A DNA stretch of 16,897 bases, taken from Myxococcales bacterium (GTDB lineage: Bacteria > Myxococcota > Bradymonadia > REDH01). The position numbers and the translations under genes are program-made. Positions 7,044-14,146 of the stretch are shown here, in pieces. Numbering within the stretch: position 1 is the first letter of the stretch; each line of letters opens with the position of its first letter. Where the stretch lies: assembly GCA_018970625.1 (NCBI GenBank), contig JAGWVZ010000025.1, positions 1 to 16,897 on the forward strand, in the 5' to 3' direction. The notes beneath the pieces were generated by a model, which was not told the origin of the DNA, made no database searches, and saw only the letters and a list, made by a program, of their open reading frames with translations.

Positions 7044-9851
7044 ATGTCGGACCCGACCCAGACGGACAACCGCGAATTGCACCGTCGCATTGGGCTCGCG
7101 GCGCTACAGCGCAACTATGTCACGGTCGACGTTCTGGCTGATGCGATGCTGCGCGCCGGGCAAAACGCGACAGCGACTCCGGCCGACATCTGGATCACCT
7201 CCAACGCGCTGGACCGTACCGAGCTCGCCGAGATCATGCAGGTGGTTTCGCCCGAGAACGACGCCGCTCGTCGGCGTTCGCGGCGACCAACACCGTCCGG
7301 AGTCAGTCCACCTGCCGCTGAACTGAAGGATTTTGGACAGGATCCGGGGCGTTCTTACACGCTGGCTGACGTGGTCCGAACACACGACGGGCGCGGAGCC
7401 GTCCGACTGCAGAGAGCTTATCAGGACGATCGCAAAATGACGGGGCCCCGGGAATCCGTGGTCCACGACGCCGCGTCGGACTGGCAGACGGGTCCGACGC
7501 TGGCCACCGGAATCCACCCGGTTGTTGCCGATTCGCAGGCGTCAGGGGTGTTCTCGGAGCAGGCGCGTTACCTGATCGGCGGCGAGCTGGGACGCGGAGG
7601 GGTTGGACGCGTCATGAAGGCGTTTGACCGTTATCTGGGGCGTACGGTCGCCATGAAATTGCCGTTGATGAACGACGCCACGACCGGTGAAATCGACAAG
7701 TTTATTGAGGAGGCACAGGCGACTGGTCAGCTGGAACACCCGAATATCGTACCCATTTACGATATGGGCGTTATGCCGAACGGCGAAATCTATTACACGA
7801 TGAAACGTGTACGCAATCAGTCATTGCGCGACGTTATCGATGGGTTGAAGGCCGAAAATCCCCGTTTTCTGGAAGAGTATGGACCCACACGTCTGCTCAC
7901 CATCTTCCTTCAGGTGTGTCAGGCCATTCATTATGCGCATGTCCGGGGAGTCATACACCGCGATCTGAAGCCCGATAACGTGATGTTGGGCGATTATGGT
8001 GAAATACACGTGATGGACTGGGGCCTGGCGCGCGTGATGGACCGCGACGTCGTCACCGACCGCAGTCTGGCTGGAGCCGAGAAACTCGAGGAAGGTCAGA
8101 CCGTGGGCACACCGGCCTACATGCCGCCCGAGCAGGCCCGTGGCATGCTGTCTCTGGTGGATGAGCGTTCGGATGTGTATTCGCTCGGTGTTACGCTGTA
8201 CGAGATGATGACGCTGCGGCAGCCCTCGACACGCAGCACGGTGTGGGAGACCCTCTTCGCAGTCATCTCGGAGCCCATCACACCACCCTCGCAGCGTGCA
8301 CCGGGCCGAAATATCAATCCGGAAATGGATCGCATCATCATGCGCGCGCTCGAGAAAGACCCATCCAAGCGCTGGTCCACCGCCAAAGAGTTTCACGACG
8401 CGGTAGAAAAGTTTCTGGATGGCCGAAATGAGCGTGAAGCCGAACGAAACCTGCTGAACGGCGAAGGCGCCATGCGCATGTATGAGCAGGCGAAACTGGA
8501 CCTTTTGCGCCTCGATAAGCAGGTGGAGGAATCGCTTTCCCGCGTGCAACCGTGGGATGACTCCGACACCAAACGCATCGTCTGGGATCTGCAGGACCGC
8601 CGTCGAGAATCAGATGCCCGCATGGTGCGCCATTTTGGAGACGCGGTCCGCGATCTCACCAGGGCGCTGGTTTATCTGCCCGGCCTGGGCTCGGCCCGCG
8701 AAGCGCTGGCTCGCCTGTACTGGAGCCGCTACGAGCTCGCTGAACGCGAAGACGATAAACGTGACCAGATTTATTATCTGTCATTGCTTCGACAATACGA
8801 CGATGGCACCTACCTGAACCGAATCAACGACAACGCGCCGGTGTCCATTTACACGACTCCCCGCGCTGCGGCCGTTTTTTTCACCGCCTACGAAGAGCAG
8901 GATCGAACCTTTCAGGCGGTGGATACCCAGTTTCTGGGTTATACGCCACTCGCCGAGTTTTTCATGCGGCGGGGCAGTTATCTGCTACATATCAAACATC
9001 CGGGTTTTCCACTGGTGCGGTTTCCCCTTTACATCCACCGCGCCGACCCCGTTGGTGTGCACTTCGACATGCCACCCGTTGAGTTGTTTCGTTCCGGATT
9101 CGAGTTTATTCCACCCGGTATTTCCATCATCGGTGGTGACCACGAAGCCGTTGATCCCTACCCCATGACCCGGGTACAGGTCGATGGGTATTTTATTCAG
9201 AAATTTCCTGTCACGTTCCGGGAATACCTCGAATTCCTCAATGATCTCGCCCAGACCAGTGAAGCCGAAGCCCTCGACCGTTCCCCGCGAACGCGCGACG
9301 CCGATGGAACGCTGGTCATTCGGGACGAAAATGGCCGATTTGTACCCAACCCCATCCTGATTGAGGGGGCCATGCGCCAGCTCTATCCCGAGGGGCAGGA
9401 CCATGAATACGACCTCCCCATTCTGGCGATTCGGCGTCAGGATGCGCTCGCCTATGCTGCATGGCGCAGCGCGCGTGAAGGGATTCTGTTCCGATTGCCC
9501 ACCGAAATGGAGTGGGAGAGGGCCGCTCGTGGCGCCGACGGGCGGTTTTATCCATGGGGAAATGAATTCGATGCCACCTTTTGCAAGATGGCACAATCCC
9601 GCCCCATGGCCAGTCAGCCCGAACCCATTGGCATGTTCCCCGTCGACCGAAGCCCATTCGAGGTTTTTGATATGGCCGGTGGCGTCCGTGAGTTCGTCGA
9701 GAGTGACGTCAACGATCTGGACCAGTGCATTGTGCGCGGCGGGTACTGGATGGGTGACGCGCGATCGTGTCGGGTCGCCTCGCGCCGGCGCGTCTTTACG
9801 GATGGACGTCTGGCGAACGTAGGCTTCCGGCTCGCCTATTCGGTACCCTGA
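7044..9851 (+). CDS. Ser/Thr protein kinase fused to an FGE-sulfatase (SUMF1-like) domain
   Basis: A 935-residue cytoplasmic fusion. Residues 1-70 form a small helical domain, then comes a 100-residue charged linker. The kinase (about 176-458) has the glycine loop GRGGVGRV (183-190), Lys205 in VAMK, HRDLKPDN (305-312), DWG (325-327) in place of DFG, and GTPAYMPPE (355-363). All key catalytic residues are present, and DWG is common in bacterial kinases of this type. A helical, coiled-coil or TPR-like region (465-590) and a beta-rich PEGA-like piece (about 600-675) follow. The end (685-933) is an FGE-sulfatase fold with PTEMEWERAARG (819-830), YPWGNEFD (836-843) and VGFRLAY (926-932). The paired active-site cysteines of true formylglycine-generating enzymes are not seen where expected (GDARSCRVASR, 904-914), so this domain more likely binds a ligand than oxidises cysteine. 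The fusion type is known in Myxococcota and Planctomycetes. No ribosome site precedes the ATG. Confidence 0.95.
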   Translation: MSDPTQTDNRELHRRIGLAALQRNYVTVDVLADAMLRAGQNATATPADIWITSNALDRTELAEIMQVVSPENDAARRRSRRPTPSGVSPPAAELKDFGQDPGRSYTLADVVRTHDGRGAVRLQRAYQDDRKMTGPRESVVHDAASDWQTGPTLATGIHPVVADSQASGVFSEQARYLIGGELGRGGVGRVMKAFDRYLGRTVAMKLPLMNDATTGEIDKFIEEAQATGQLEHPNIVPIYDMGVMPNGEIYYTMKRVRNQSLRDVIDGLKAENPRFLEEYGPTRLLTIFLQVCQAIHYAHVRGVIHRDLKPDNVMLGDYGEIHVMDWGLARVMDRDVVTDRSLAGAEKLEEGQTVGTPAYMPPEQARGMLSLVDERSDVYSLGVTLYEMMTLRQPSTRSTVWETLFAVISEPITPPSQRAPGRNINPEMDRIIMRALEKDPSKRWSTAKEFHDAVEKFLDGRNEREAERNLLNGEGAMRMYEQAKLDLLRLDKQVEESLSRVQPWDDSDTKRIVWDLQDRRRESDARMVRHFGDAVRDLTRALVYLPGLGSAREALARLYWSRYELAEREDDKRDQIYYLSLLRQYDDGTYLNRINDNAPVSIYTTPRAAAVFFTAYEEQDRTFQAVDTQFLGYTPLAEFFMRRGSYLLHIKHPGFPLVRFPLYIHRADPVGVHFDMPPVELFRSGFEFIPPGISIIGGDHEAVDPYPMTRVQVDGYFIQKFPVTFREYLEFLNDLAQTSEAEALDRSPRTRDADGTLVIRDENGRFVPNPILIEGAMRQLYPEGQDHEYDLPILAIRRQDALAYAAWRSAREGILFRLPTEMEWERAARGADGRFYPWGNEFDATFCKMAQSRPMASQPEPIGMFPVDRSPFEVFDMAGGVREFVESDVNDLDQCIVRGGYWMGDARSCRVASRRRVFTDGRLANVGFRLAYSVP

Positions 9852-9868
9852 ATGCAGGCGCAGAAACG

Positions 9869-9899
9869 CTTACGCAAGCGTAAGGCCGCATAAACGGCC
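9869..9899. terminator. Tandem hairpins between convergent genes
   Basis: CTTACGC-AA-GCGTAAG (9869-9884) is directly followed by GGCCG-CATAAA-CGGCC (9884-9899). The site lies in the 62-base gap between the convergent kinase and pseudouridine synthase genes. No long T tract follows on either strand, so intrinsic termination would be weak; the placement is the main argument. Confidence 0.42.
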
Positions 9900-9913
9900 G
9901 ATTCTCAGGCCAC

Positions 9914-10603
9914 TCACCCCATATAGCGTCGCATATCTTCGGGGATTGGCGCCTCGATTGTCAGTGGCGAGCCGGTCACGGGATGAGGCAATTCCAGACG
10001 AAGCGCATGCAGCAACACCCGGTCGGCCCACGGGCCACGACCCGCCCCGTAGAGCTTGTCGCCTACAATTGGCAGCCCCGATTGCGACAGATGCGCTCGA
10101 ATCTGATGCGTTCGGCCCGTTCGCGGCAGCGCTTGCACCACGAGCACGCGGGCACCTCGTTGAACAATACGAAAATGCGTCACGGCGCGATCGCCTCCCG
10201 ACCGCACAGCATCGGTGCGGCTACCCGAGCGGGCGACCTTTTTTACGGCAAGAAAATTATCGATGGTCCATTCATCGGATACTGGTACCGATGCACCCGG
10301 CATTTCCACAATCGCCATATAGGTTTTCTGTGCGAGGTGTTCTGAGAACGCGCGGGAAAGGCCCATATTGGCGTCGCGGTGAATCGCGAAGAGCAATACG
10401 CCTGTCGTGTCGCGGTCCAGTCGATGATGCAGCGCCACATAAGGTTTGCTGGCCGAATTCTCGCTTTGCAGCAGGCGCTCTACCCACGCGACGGCATGAT
10501 CGCGACCAGGGTCGGGCGTGGACTGCGACGGGAGCCCCGCGGGTTTATCGATCGCGAGCAGGTGTGCATCGCGATACAGTACGGTCGGAGAGAGCATGGT
10601 CAT
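9914..10603 (-). CDS. RluA-family RNA pseudouridine synthase
   Basis: Isomerises uridine to pseudouridine in rRNA or tRNA. The 229-residue product is a bare catalytic domain with no S4 RNA-binding domain, similar in length to RluA or TruC. Visible motifs are IDKPAGLPSQ (18-27), HRLDRDTTG with the catalytic Asp63, KTYMAIV (93-99) and the RNA-contact motif LPRTGRTHQIRAHL (159-172), then GDKLYG (181-186). Two ATGs, at 10603 and 10597, fit the family start; the frame extends to a TTG at 10654, which is less likely. No ribosome site is clear. It follows the cytidine deaminase terminator, so it is probably a separate transcription unit. The exact target uridine cannot be read from sequence. Confidence 0.92.
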   Translation of the reverse strand: MTMLSPTVLYRDAHLLAIDKPAGLPSQSTPDPGRDHAVAWVERLLQSENSASKPYVALHHRLDRDTTGVLLFAIHRDANMGLSRAFSEHLAQKTYMAIVEMPGASVPVSDEWTIDNFLAVKKVARSGSRTDAVRSGGDRAVTHFRIVQRGARVLVVQALPRTGRTHQIRAHLSQSGLPIVGDKLYGAGRGPWADRVLLHALRLELPHPVTGSPLTIEAPIPEDMRRYMG

Positions 10604-10680
10604 ACGGCTGAACGTGAGACGGGCGATGGCGCGTACACAACCTGAATGGAACAACTCACAGCGAGCCTCTGTGGCTGACT

Positions 10681-10714
10681 CAAAAAATGAACACGCCTGT
10701 TACGCATCGGCGTG
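10681..10714 (-). terminator. Intrinsic terminator of the nucleoside salvage operon
   Basis: On the minus strand CACGCC (10709-10714) pairs with GGCGTG (10692-10697) across an 11-base loop, then TTCATTTTTT (10691-10682) follows. It starts 22 bases after the cytidine deaminase stop codon. Confidence 0.68.
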
Positions 10715-10736
10715 CGGCAGGTGACTCCTCGAACGC

Positions 10737-11288
10737 TCAGGCCGGCTCCGTTGCGGCGCGACCCGGCTGGCGACGTGTCTCGTTCAGCTGCGCAGGTGTA
10801 AAGGCACCCGGCAAAAGCACATCCAGCGAAGTGTGTAGCACCTTTCCGCTCGCGCCAACGCAGACAATCTGCATGGACGGGTTGAACTCAGCGAGCACCT
10901 GCCGGCAGAATCCGCAGGGCGTCGCCGGCGTCTCAATTTGCACCGTGACGACGCATAATTTCAGGTCGCGCCGACCAGCGGCAACCGCGGCAGCCACCGC
11001 ATTTCGTTCGGCACACACCGTACCGCCAAACGAAACATTTTCCACGTTACACCCCACATGAACGCCGCCCTGCCCATCGACAATCGCGGCTCCTACGTGA
11101 AAATTCGAGTAGGGCGCCCACGCCCGGGCCTGCACCTGCCGCGCCTTTTCCACCAGCGCCTGAATGTCAGGCGATAGCTGGTTCAGGGCGGTGGTCGGCT
11201 CAGCACCGCGCTCCGATATAGCAAACGACGACGCGCCGGAGCCTTCGGGCAACGCGACAGGAGCGGCGGACTTGCGTCGAGTGGCCAT
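10737..11288 (-). CDS. cdd: Cytidine deaminase (CDA family)
   Basis: Zinc enzyme that hydrolyses cytidine and deoxycytidine to uridine and deoxyuridine in pyrimidine salvage. The 183-residue product has the ribose-binding NVEN (81-84), the zinc and catalytic motif CAE (92-94) and PCGFCRQ (124-130) with the other two zinc cysteines. This is the Cys3 zinc set of the small homotetrameric class. It is longer than the usual 130-odd residues because of a roughly 45-residue Ala/Ser/Pro-rich N-terminal lead and a short Arg/Pro tail. The ATG at 11288 is supported by GGAG 5 bases upstream; the longer open frame overlaps the phosphorylase gene and is rejected. It lies 25 bases after that gene on the same strand and is the last gene of the operon. 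Confidence 0.94.
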   Translation of the reverse strand: MATRRKSAAPVALPEGSGASSFAISERGAEPTTALNQLSPDIQALVEKARQVQARAWAPYSNFHVGAAIVDGQGGVHVGCNVENVSFGGTVCAERNAVAAAVAAGRRDLKLCVVTVQIETPATPCGFCRQVLAEFNPSMQIVCVGASGKVLHTSLDVLLPGAFTPAQLNETRRQPGRAATEPA

Positions 11289-11313
11289 GGCGACTCCGGT
11301 GTAAAAAGAGAGG

Positions 11314-12156
11314 TCAGACCGCGGCGGCCGAAAATTGCAATGCGCCCTGAACAAGAAGGCCGTCGAGCAGGTCCATGAAGCGCTCGCGCATGCCACGGGC
11401 GACTTCTTCGACCTCGGAGTGGCTCAACGGCTGATCCGTAATGCCCGATCCCATGTTGGTGATGCAGGAAATGCCGAGGACCTGCATGCGCAGGTGAGAC
11501 GCCACAATGACTTCGGGTACGGTGGACATGCCAACCGCGTCGCCGCCGAGCGTGCGGAAGGCGCGGATTTCGGCGGGCGTCTCGTACGATGGGCCGCTGA
11601 CGCCCACGTACACCCCGTCGTGCAGCGTGACCCTGTCTCGGGCGACGCTGTGCGCGAGCGCTGCCAGCGCAGGCGTATAGGCACGGCTCATGTCGGGGAA
11701 GCGGGGCCCAAACCGGTCGTCGTTGGCGCCGACCAGCGGGTTGACGCCGCTGAGGTTGATGTGGTCGCGAATGCACATGAGGTCGCCAGGGCGGTATGAC
11801 GCGTTGAGCGCGCCGGCCGCGTTGGTGACCACCAGATTGCGTGCACCCAGGCCCCACAGCGTGCGCAGCGGGTGTACCACCTCTTCGGCACGGAGCCCCT
11901 CGTAGGCGTGCACGCGGCCCTGCATGGCGACCACCGGGATACCGCAACGCATGCCAACGACCAGCCGACCAGCGTGCCCCACGACCGTGCTGCGATGAAA
12001 ATGCGGGATGTCACCATAGTCGATTGACGTCGGGTTCTCGATGCGCTCTGCCCAGGCACCCAGTCCCGAGCCCAGCACAAAGGCGACCTGCGGCACCAGC
12101 GACGTGCGCGCCCGAACAGCGGCGACCGCCTGCTGCATATTCTCGTAAGCACCCAT
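11314..12156 (-). CDS. Purine nucleoside phosphorylase, trimeric family 1 type
   Basis: Splits inosine or guanosine (and deoxy forms) with phosphate into base and ribose-1-phosphate in purine salvage. The 280-residue product has the family length and motifs: phosphate loop GSGLG (29-33), GHAGR with His61, GRVHAYEG (80-87), TNAAGALN (111-118), GDLMCIRDHIN (124-134), GPSYETPAEIR (188-198) and VGMSTVPEV (208-216). Glu192 and Asn234 match the pair that gives the trimeric enzymes their preference for 6-oxopurines, so adenosine is an unlikely substrate. The start at 12156 is supported by AAAGGA 8 bases upstream. It lies 70 bases after the NupC gene and 25 before the deaminase, with all three reading the same way. 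It is a family 1 (MTAP/PNP trimer) enzyme, not the hexameric DeoD type. Confidence 0.95.
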   Translation of the reverse strand: MGAYENMQQAVAAVRARTSLVPQVAFVLGSGLGAWAERIENPTSIDYGDIPHFHRSTVVGHAGRLVVGMRCGIPVVAMQGRVHAYEGLRAEEVVHPLRTLWGLGARNLVVTNAAGALNASYRPGDLMCIRDHINLSGVNPLVGANDDRFGPRFPDMSRAYTPALAALAHSVARDRVTLHDGVYVGVSGPSYETPAEIRAFRTLGGDAVGMSTVPEVIVASHLRMQVLGISCITNMGSGITDQPLSHSEVEEVARGMRERFMDLLDGLLVQGALQFSAAAV

Positions 12157-12226
12157 AAGTATTGTCCTTTTCGAATAACTGAAGGCGCGGCAGACACGGT
12201 GGCCTTCACACCGCACCCCGATGGTG

Positions 12227-13843
12227 TCAGAGCAGGGCGCCCGCGATGCACGCCGTCATAAAGCCGGCGATCGAACCGCCGATCATGGCGCGCATACCCA
12301 GACGCGCCAGGTCTTCACGTCGCTCCGGCGCGATACTACCGATACCGCCCAGCTGAATGGCGATGGACGCGAAGTTTGCAAAACCACACAGCGCGTAGCT
12401 GGCGATGACGACCGAGCGCTGGTGCAGCTGTGCGACCGGGTCGGTCACCAGAACACTCAGGCGCTGATAGGCGATAAACTCGTTCAGAACGGTCTTTGAG
12501 CCCAACAGCTCGCCCACGTACAGGCAATCACTCCACGGCACACCCATCATCAGTGCGAGGGGAGCAAACAGGAAGCCCATCAGGCGCTCCAGTGTAAACA
12601 CACCCCAGGTTGCGCCGGCCTGCACTTCCGGGAAGGCCGCCTGCAGCTCGGCCAGGCACGCGGCCCGCGATTCCATCTCCACGGCTGCGAGGTCGGCGCC
12701 ACACGATGCCAGATCCGTAGGCAGCGTAACTCCGGCGGCCATCAGATCTGCCACGTAGGCCTGCAGGACCATGCCGTGCTGCATGTAGCTGGGCATCGCG
12801 AAGATGAAGTTGATCATCGCGATGAGCGCGACGAACGCGAGCAACATGGCGGCGACGTTGATGGCGAGCTGCATGCCCTCTGATGCACCGCGCGCGGCGG
12901 CGTCGATCACATTCGCATCGGTCTGCGGCACTTCGATCTTCACTTCGCCGGCGGTCGGCGACACCTCGGTCTCGGGGTGCATGATCTTGGAGGTGACCAG
13001 GGCCGCCGGCGCCGACATCACGGAGGCTGCCAGCAGGTGACCCGCGATATCGGGGAAGAACGGGGTGAGCATCGCGATGTACATGGCCATAACGCCACCC
13101 GCGACCGTCGCAAAACCGCCGACCATCACCGCCATCAGCTCAGACTGTGTCATGGTCGCCACATAGGGCTTGATCAGCAGCGGCGCTTCGGTCTGGCCGA
13201 CGAAGATGTTTGCCGCAGCGCTCAACGTCTCGGAGCCCGACGTCTTCATGGTCTTGCGCATGGCCCACGCCACCTGTCGCACCACCCATTGCATGACGCC
13301 GATGTAATAAAGAACCGCCATCAGCGATGAGAAGAAGATGATGGTGGGCAACACACCGAAGGCGAAAGTGGCCAGAAAACTCGGGTTAAAGCCGAACAGC
13401 AGGTTCGCGCCCGCCGATGTAAAACCCAGCAGGCGACCGAACACCTCACCCGTGGCCGCGAACACCGGCCCACCGAACGGCGTCTTCAGGATCAACACCG
13501 CAAAGGCGATTTGCAGCGCAGTGCCAATGGCTACCAGACGCCAGGGGACCTGCTTTCGATTATTCGACAGCAGGAACGAAATCCCAATGAGGCCAAACAA
13601 ACCCCCAAAGCACCACACACGCTCCAGCATGGTGGTCTGCTCATCGCGAATGGTCGACACCGGCTCAGGCGGCGCTGCCGGAGCTTCGGCCACGACCGCC
13701 TCGGTTGCCTCCTGCGCCTCCACGGTCACCTGAGGCGTTCCAAGCGACGCCGTACCACCCACGATGAGCAGGGCCAGCATGGAAATCATGAAACCGACGG
13801 CAAAACGCCGCATCAGTCGCTGCCACGAAAAAGTCTGAAACAT
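12227..13843 (-). CDS. nupC: NupC-type concentrative nucleoside transporter with extra N-terminal segment
   Basis: An inner-membrane symporter that takes up nucleosides with Na+ or H+. The core matches the CNT family. GQTEAP (216-221, Gln217, Thr218, Glu219) is the base-binding site; GGFATVAGG (242-250) is the family signature. Glu322, the KTVLNEF motif (450-456) and CGFANFAS (486-493, Asn490 and Ser493) match ribose-site residues of the structurally known Vibrio transporter. At 538 residues it is longer than NupC (about 400). The extra parts are an N-terminal hydrophobic helix (12-33) plus a 35-residue Ala/Glu/Pro stretch, and a roughly 60-residue insert (352-412) with Cys381 and Cys396. Met1 at 13843 places the hydrophobic helix properly; an ATG at 13879 is possible but its AGGAG is only one base away. 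It is the first gene of the salvage operon. Confidence 0.92.
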   Translation of the reverse strand: MFQTFSWQRLMRRFAVGFMISMLALLIVGGTASLGTPQVTVEAQEATEAVVAEAPAAPPEPVSTIRDEQTTMLERVWCFGGLFGLIGISFLLSNNRKQVPWRLVAIGTALQIAFAVLILKTPFGGPVFAATGEVFGRLLGFTSAGANLLFGFNPSFLATFAFGVLPTIIFFSSLMAVLYYIGVMQWVVRQVAWAMRKTMKTSGSETLSAAANIFVGQTEAPLLIKPYVATMTQSELMAVMVGGFATVAGGVMAMYIAMLTPFFPDIAGHLLAASVMSAPAALVTSKIMHPETEVSPTAGEVKIEVPQTDANVIDAAARGASEGMQLAINVAAMLLAFVALIAMINFIFAMPSYMQHGMVLQAYVADLMAAGVTLPTDLASCGADLAAVEMESRAACLAELQAAFPEVQAGATWGVFTLERLMGFLFAPLALMMGVPWSDCLYVGELLGSKTVLNEFIAYQRLSVLVTDPVAQLHQRSVVIASYALCGFANFASIAIQLGGIGSIAPERREDLARLGMRAMIGGSIAGFMTACIAGALL

Positions 13844-14146
13844 CGTGCAATCCGGACTCGTTGAAGGTCCCACCCTCATGCTCCTGCGACACCCCGCCGT
13901 CAAGCGCGGGAATCGCTCGGCATTCCTGAATCCGGCGGCCACTCACACGGCGAGCCCGCCTCAAAAACGCCGTCGGCCCGGGCCCTTATGCACCCCATGT
14001 GCACAGGTTCCCGGGCCAACACCCGTCCGTCGCGAACAGGCCAGAAGACGCCGAACCCCTCTCCTCTATTCAATCCACACACGAAGGCGCCCTGCCGCGC
14101 AGGTTCGGGGTTGATGCAGAGGCGTCGGCCGAGCTAACACGAGCGC
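13844..14146. other. Divergent intergenic region between nupC and the exonuclease gene
   Basis: These 303 bases must hold the promoters of both outward genes. On the minus strand TTGACG (13902-13907) is a possible -35 for nupC but has a poor -10. On the plus strand TTGATG (14111-14116) is followed after 18 bases by TAACAC, which ends 6 bases before the ATG at 14147, so the exonuclease message could be leaderless. The main structured element is the nested palindrome at 13975-14017. No gene is seen inside. Confidence 0.4.
13975..14017. repeat. Nested 43-base palindrome
   Basis: Outer arms GGCCCGGG (13975-13982) and CCCGGGCC (14010-14017) flank symmetric 6-base spacers. The spacers enclose an inner hairpin, TGCAC-CCCAT-GTGCA (13989-14003). 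Both arm pairs are perfect. On the minus strand TTTTT follows the outer stem after 7 bases, which resembles but does not match an intrinsic terminator or attenuator in the nupC leader. Confidence 0.6.

Noticed and set aside
9096..9851. Active formylglycine-generating enzyme
   Set aside because: The expected cysteine pair is not visible and no sulfatase gene is nearby.
13844..14146. Purine-type riboswitch before nupC
   Set aside because: The palindrome has no three-way junction or conserved loops of that class, so it is left as an unknown element.
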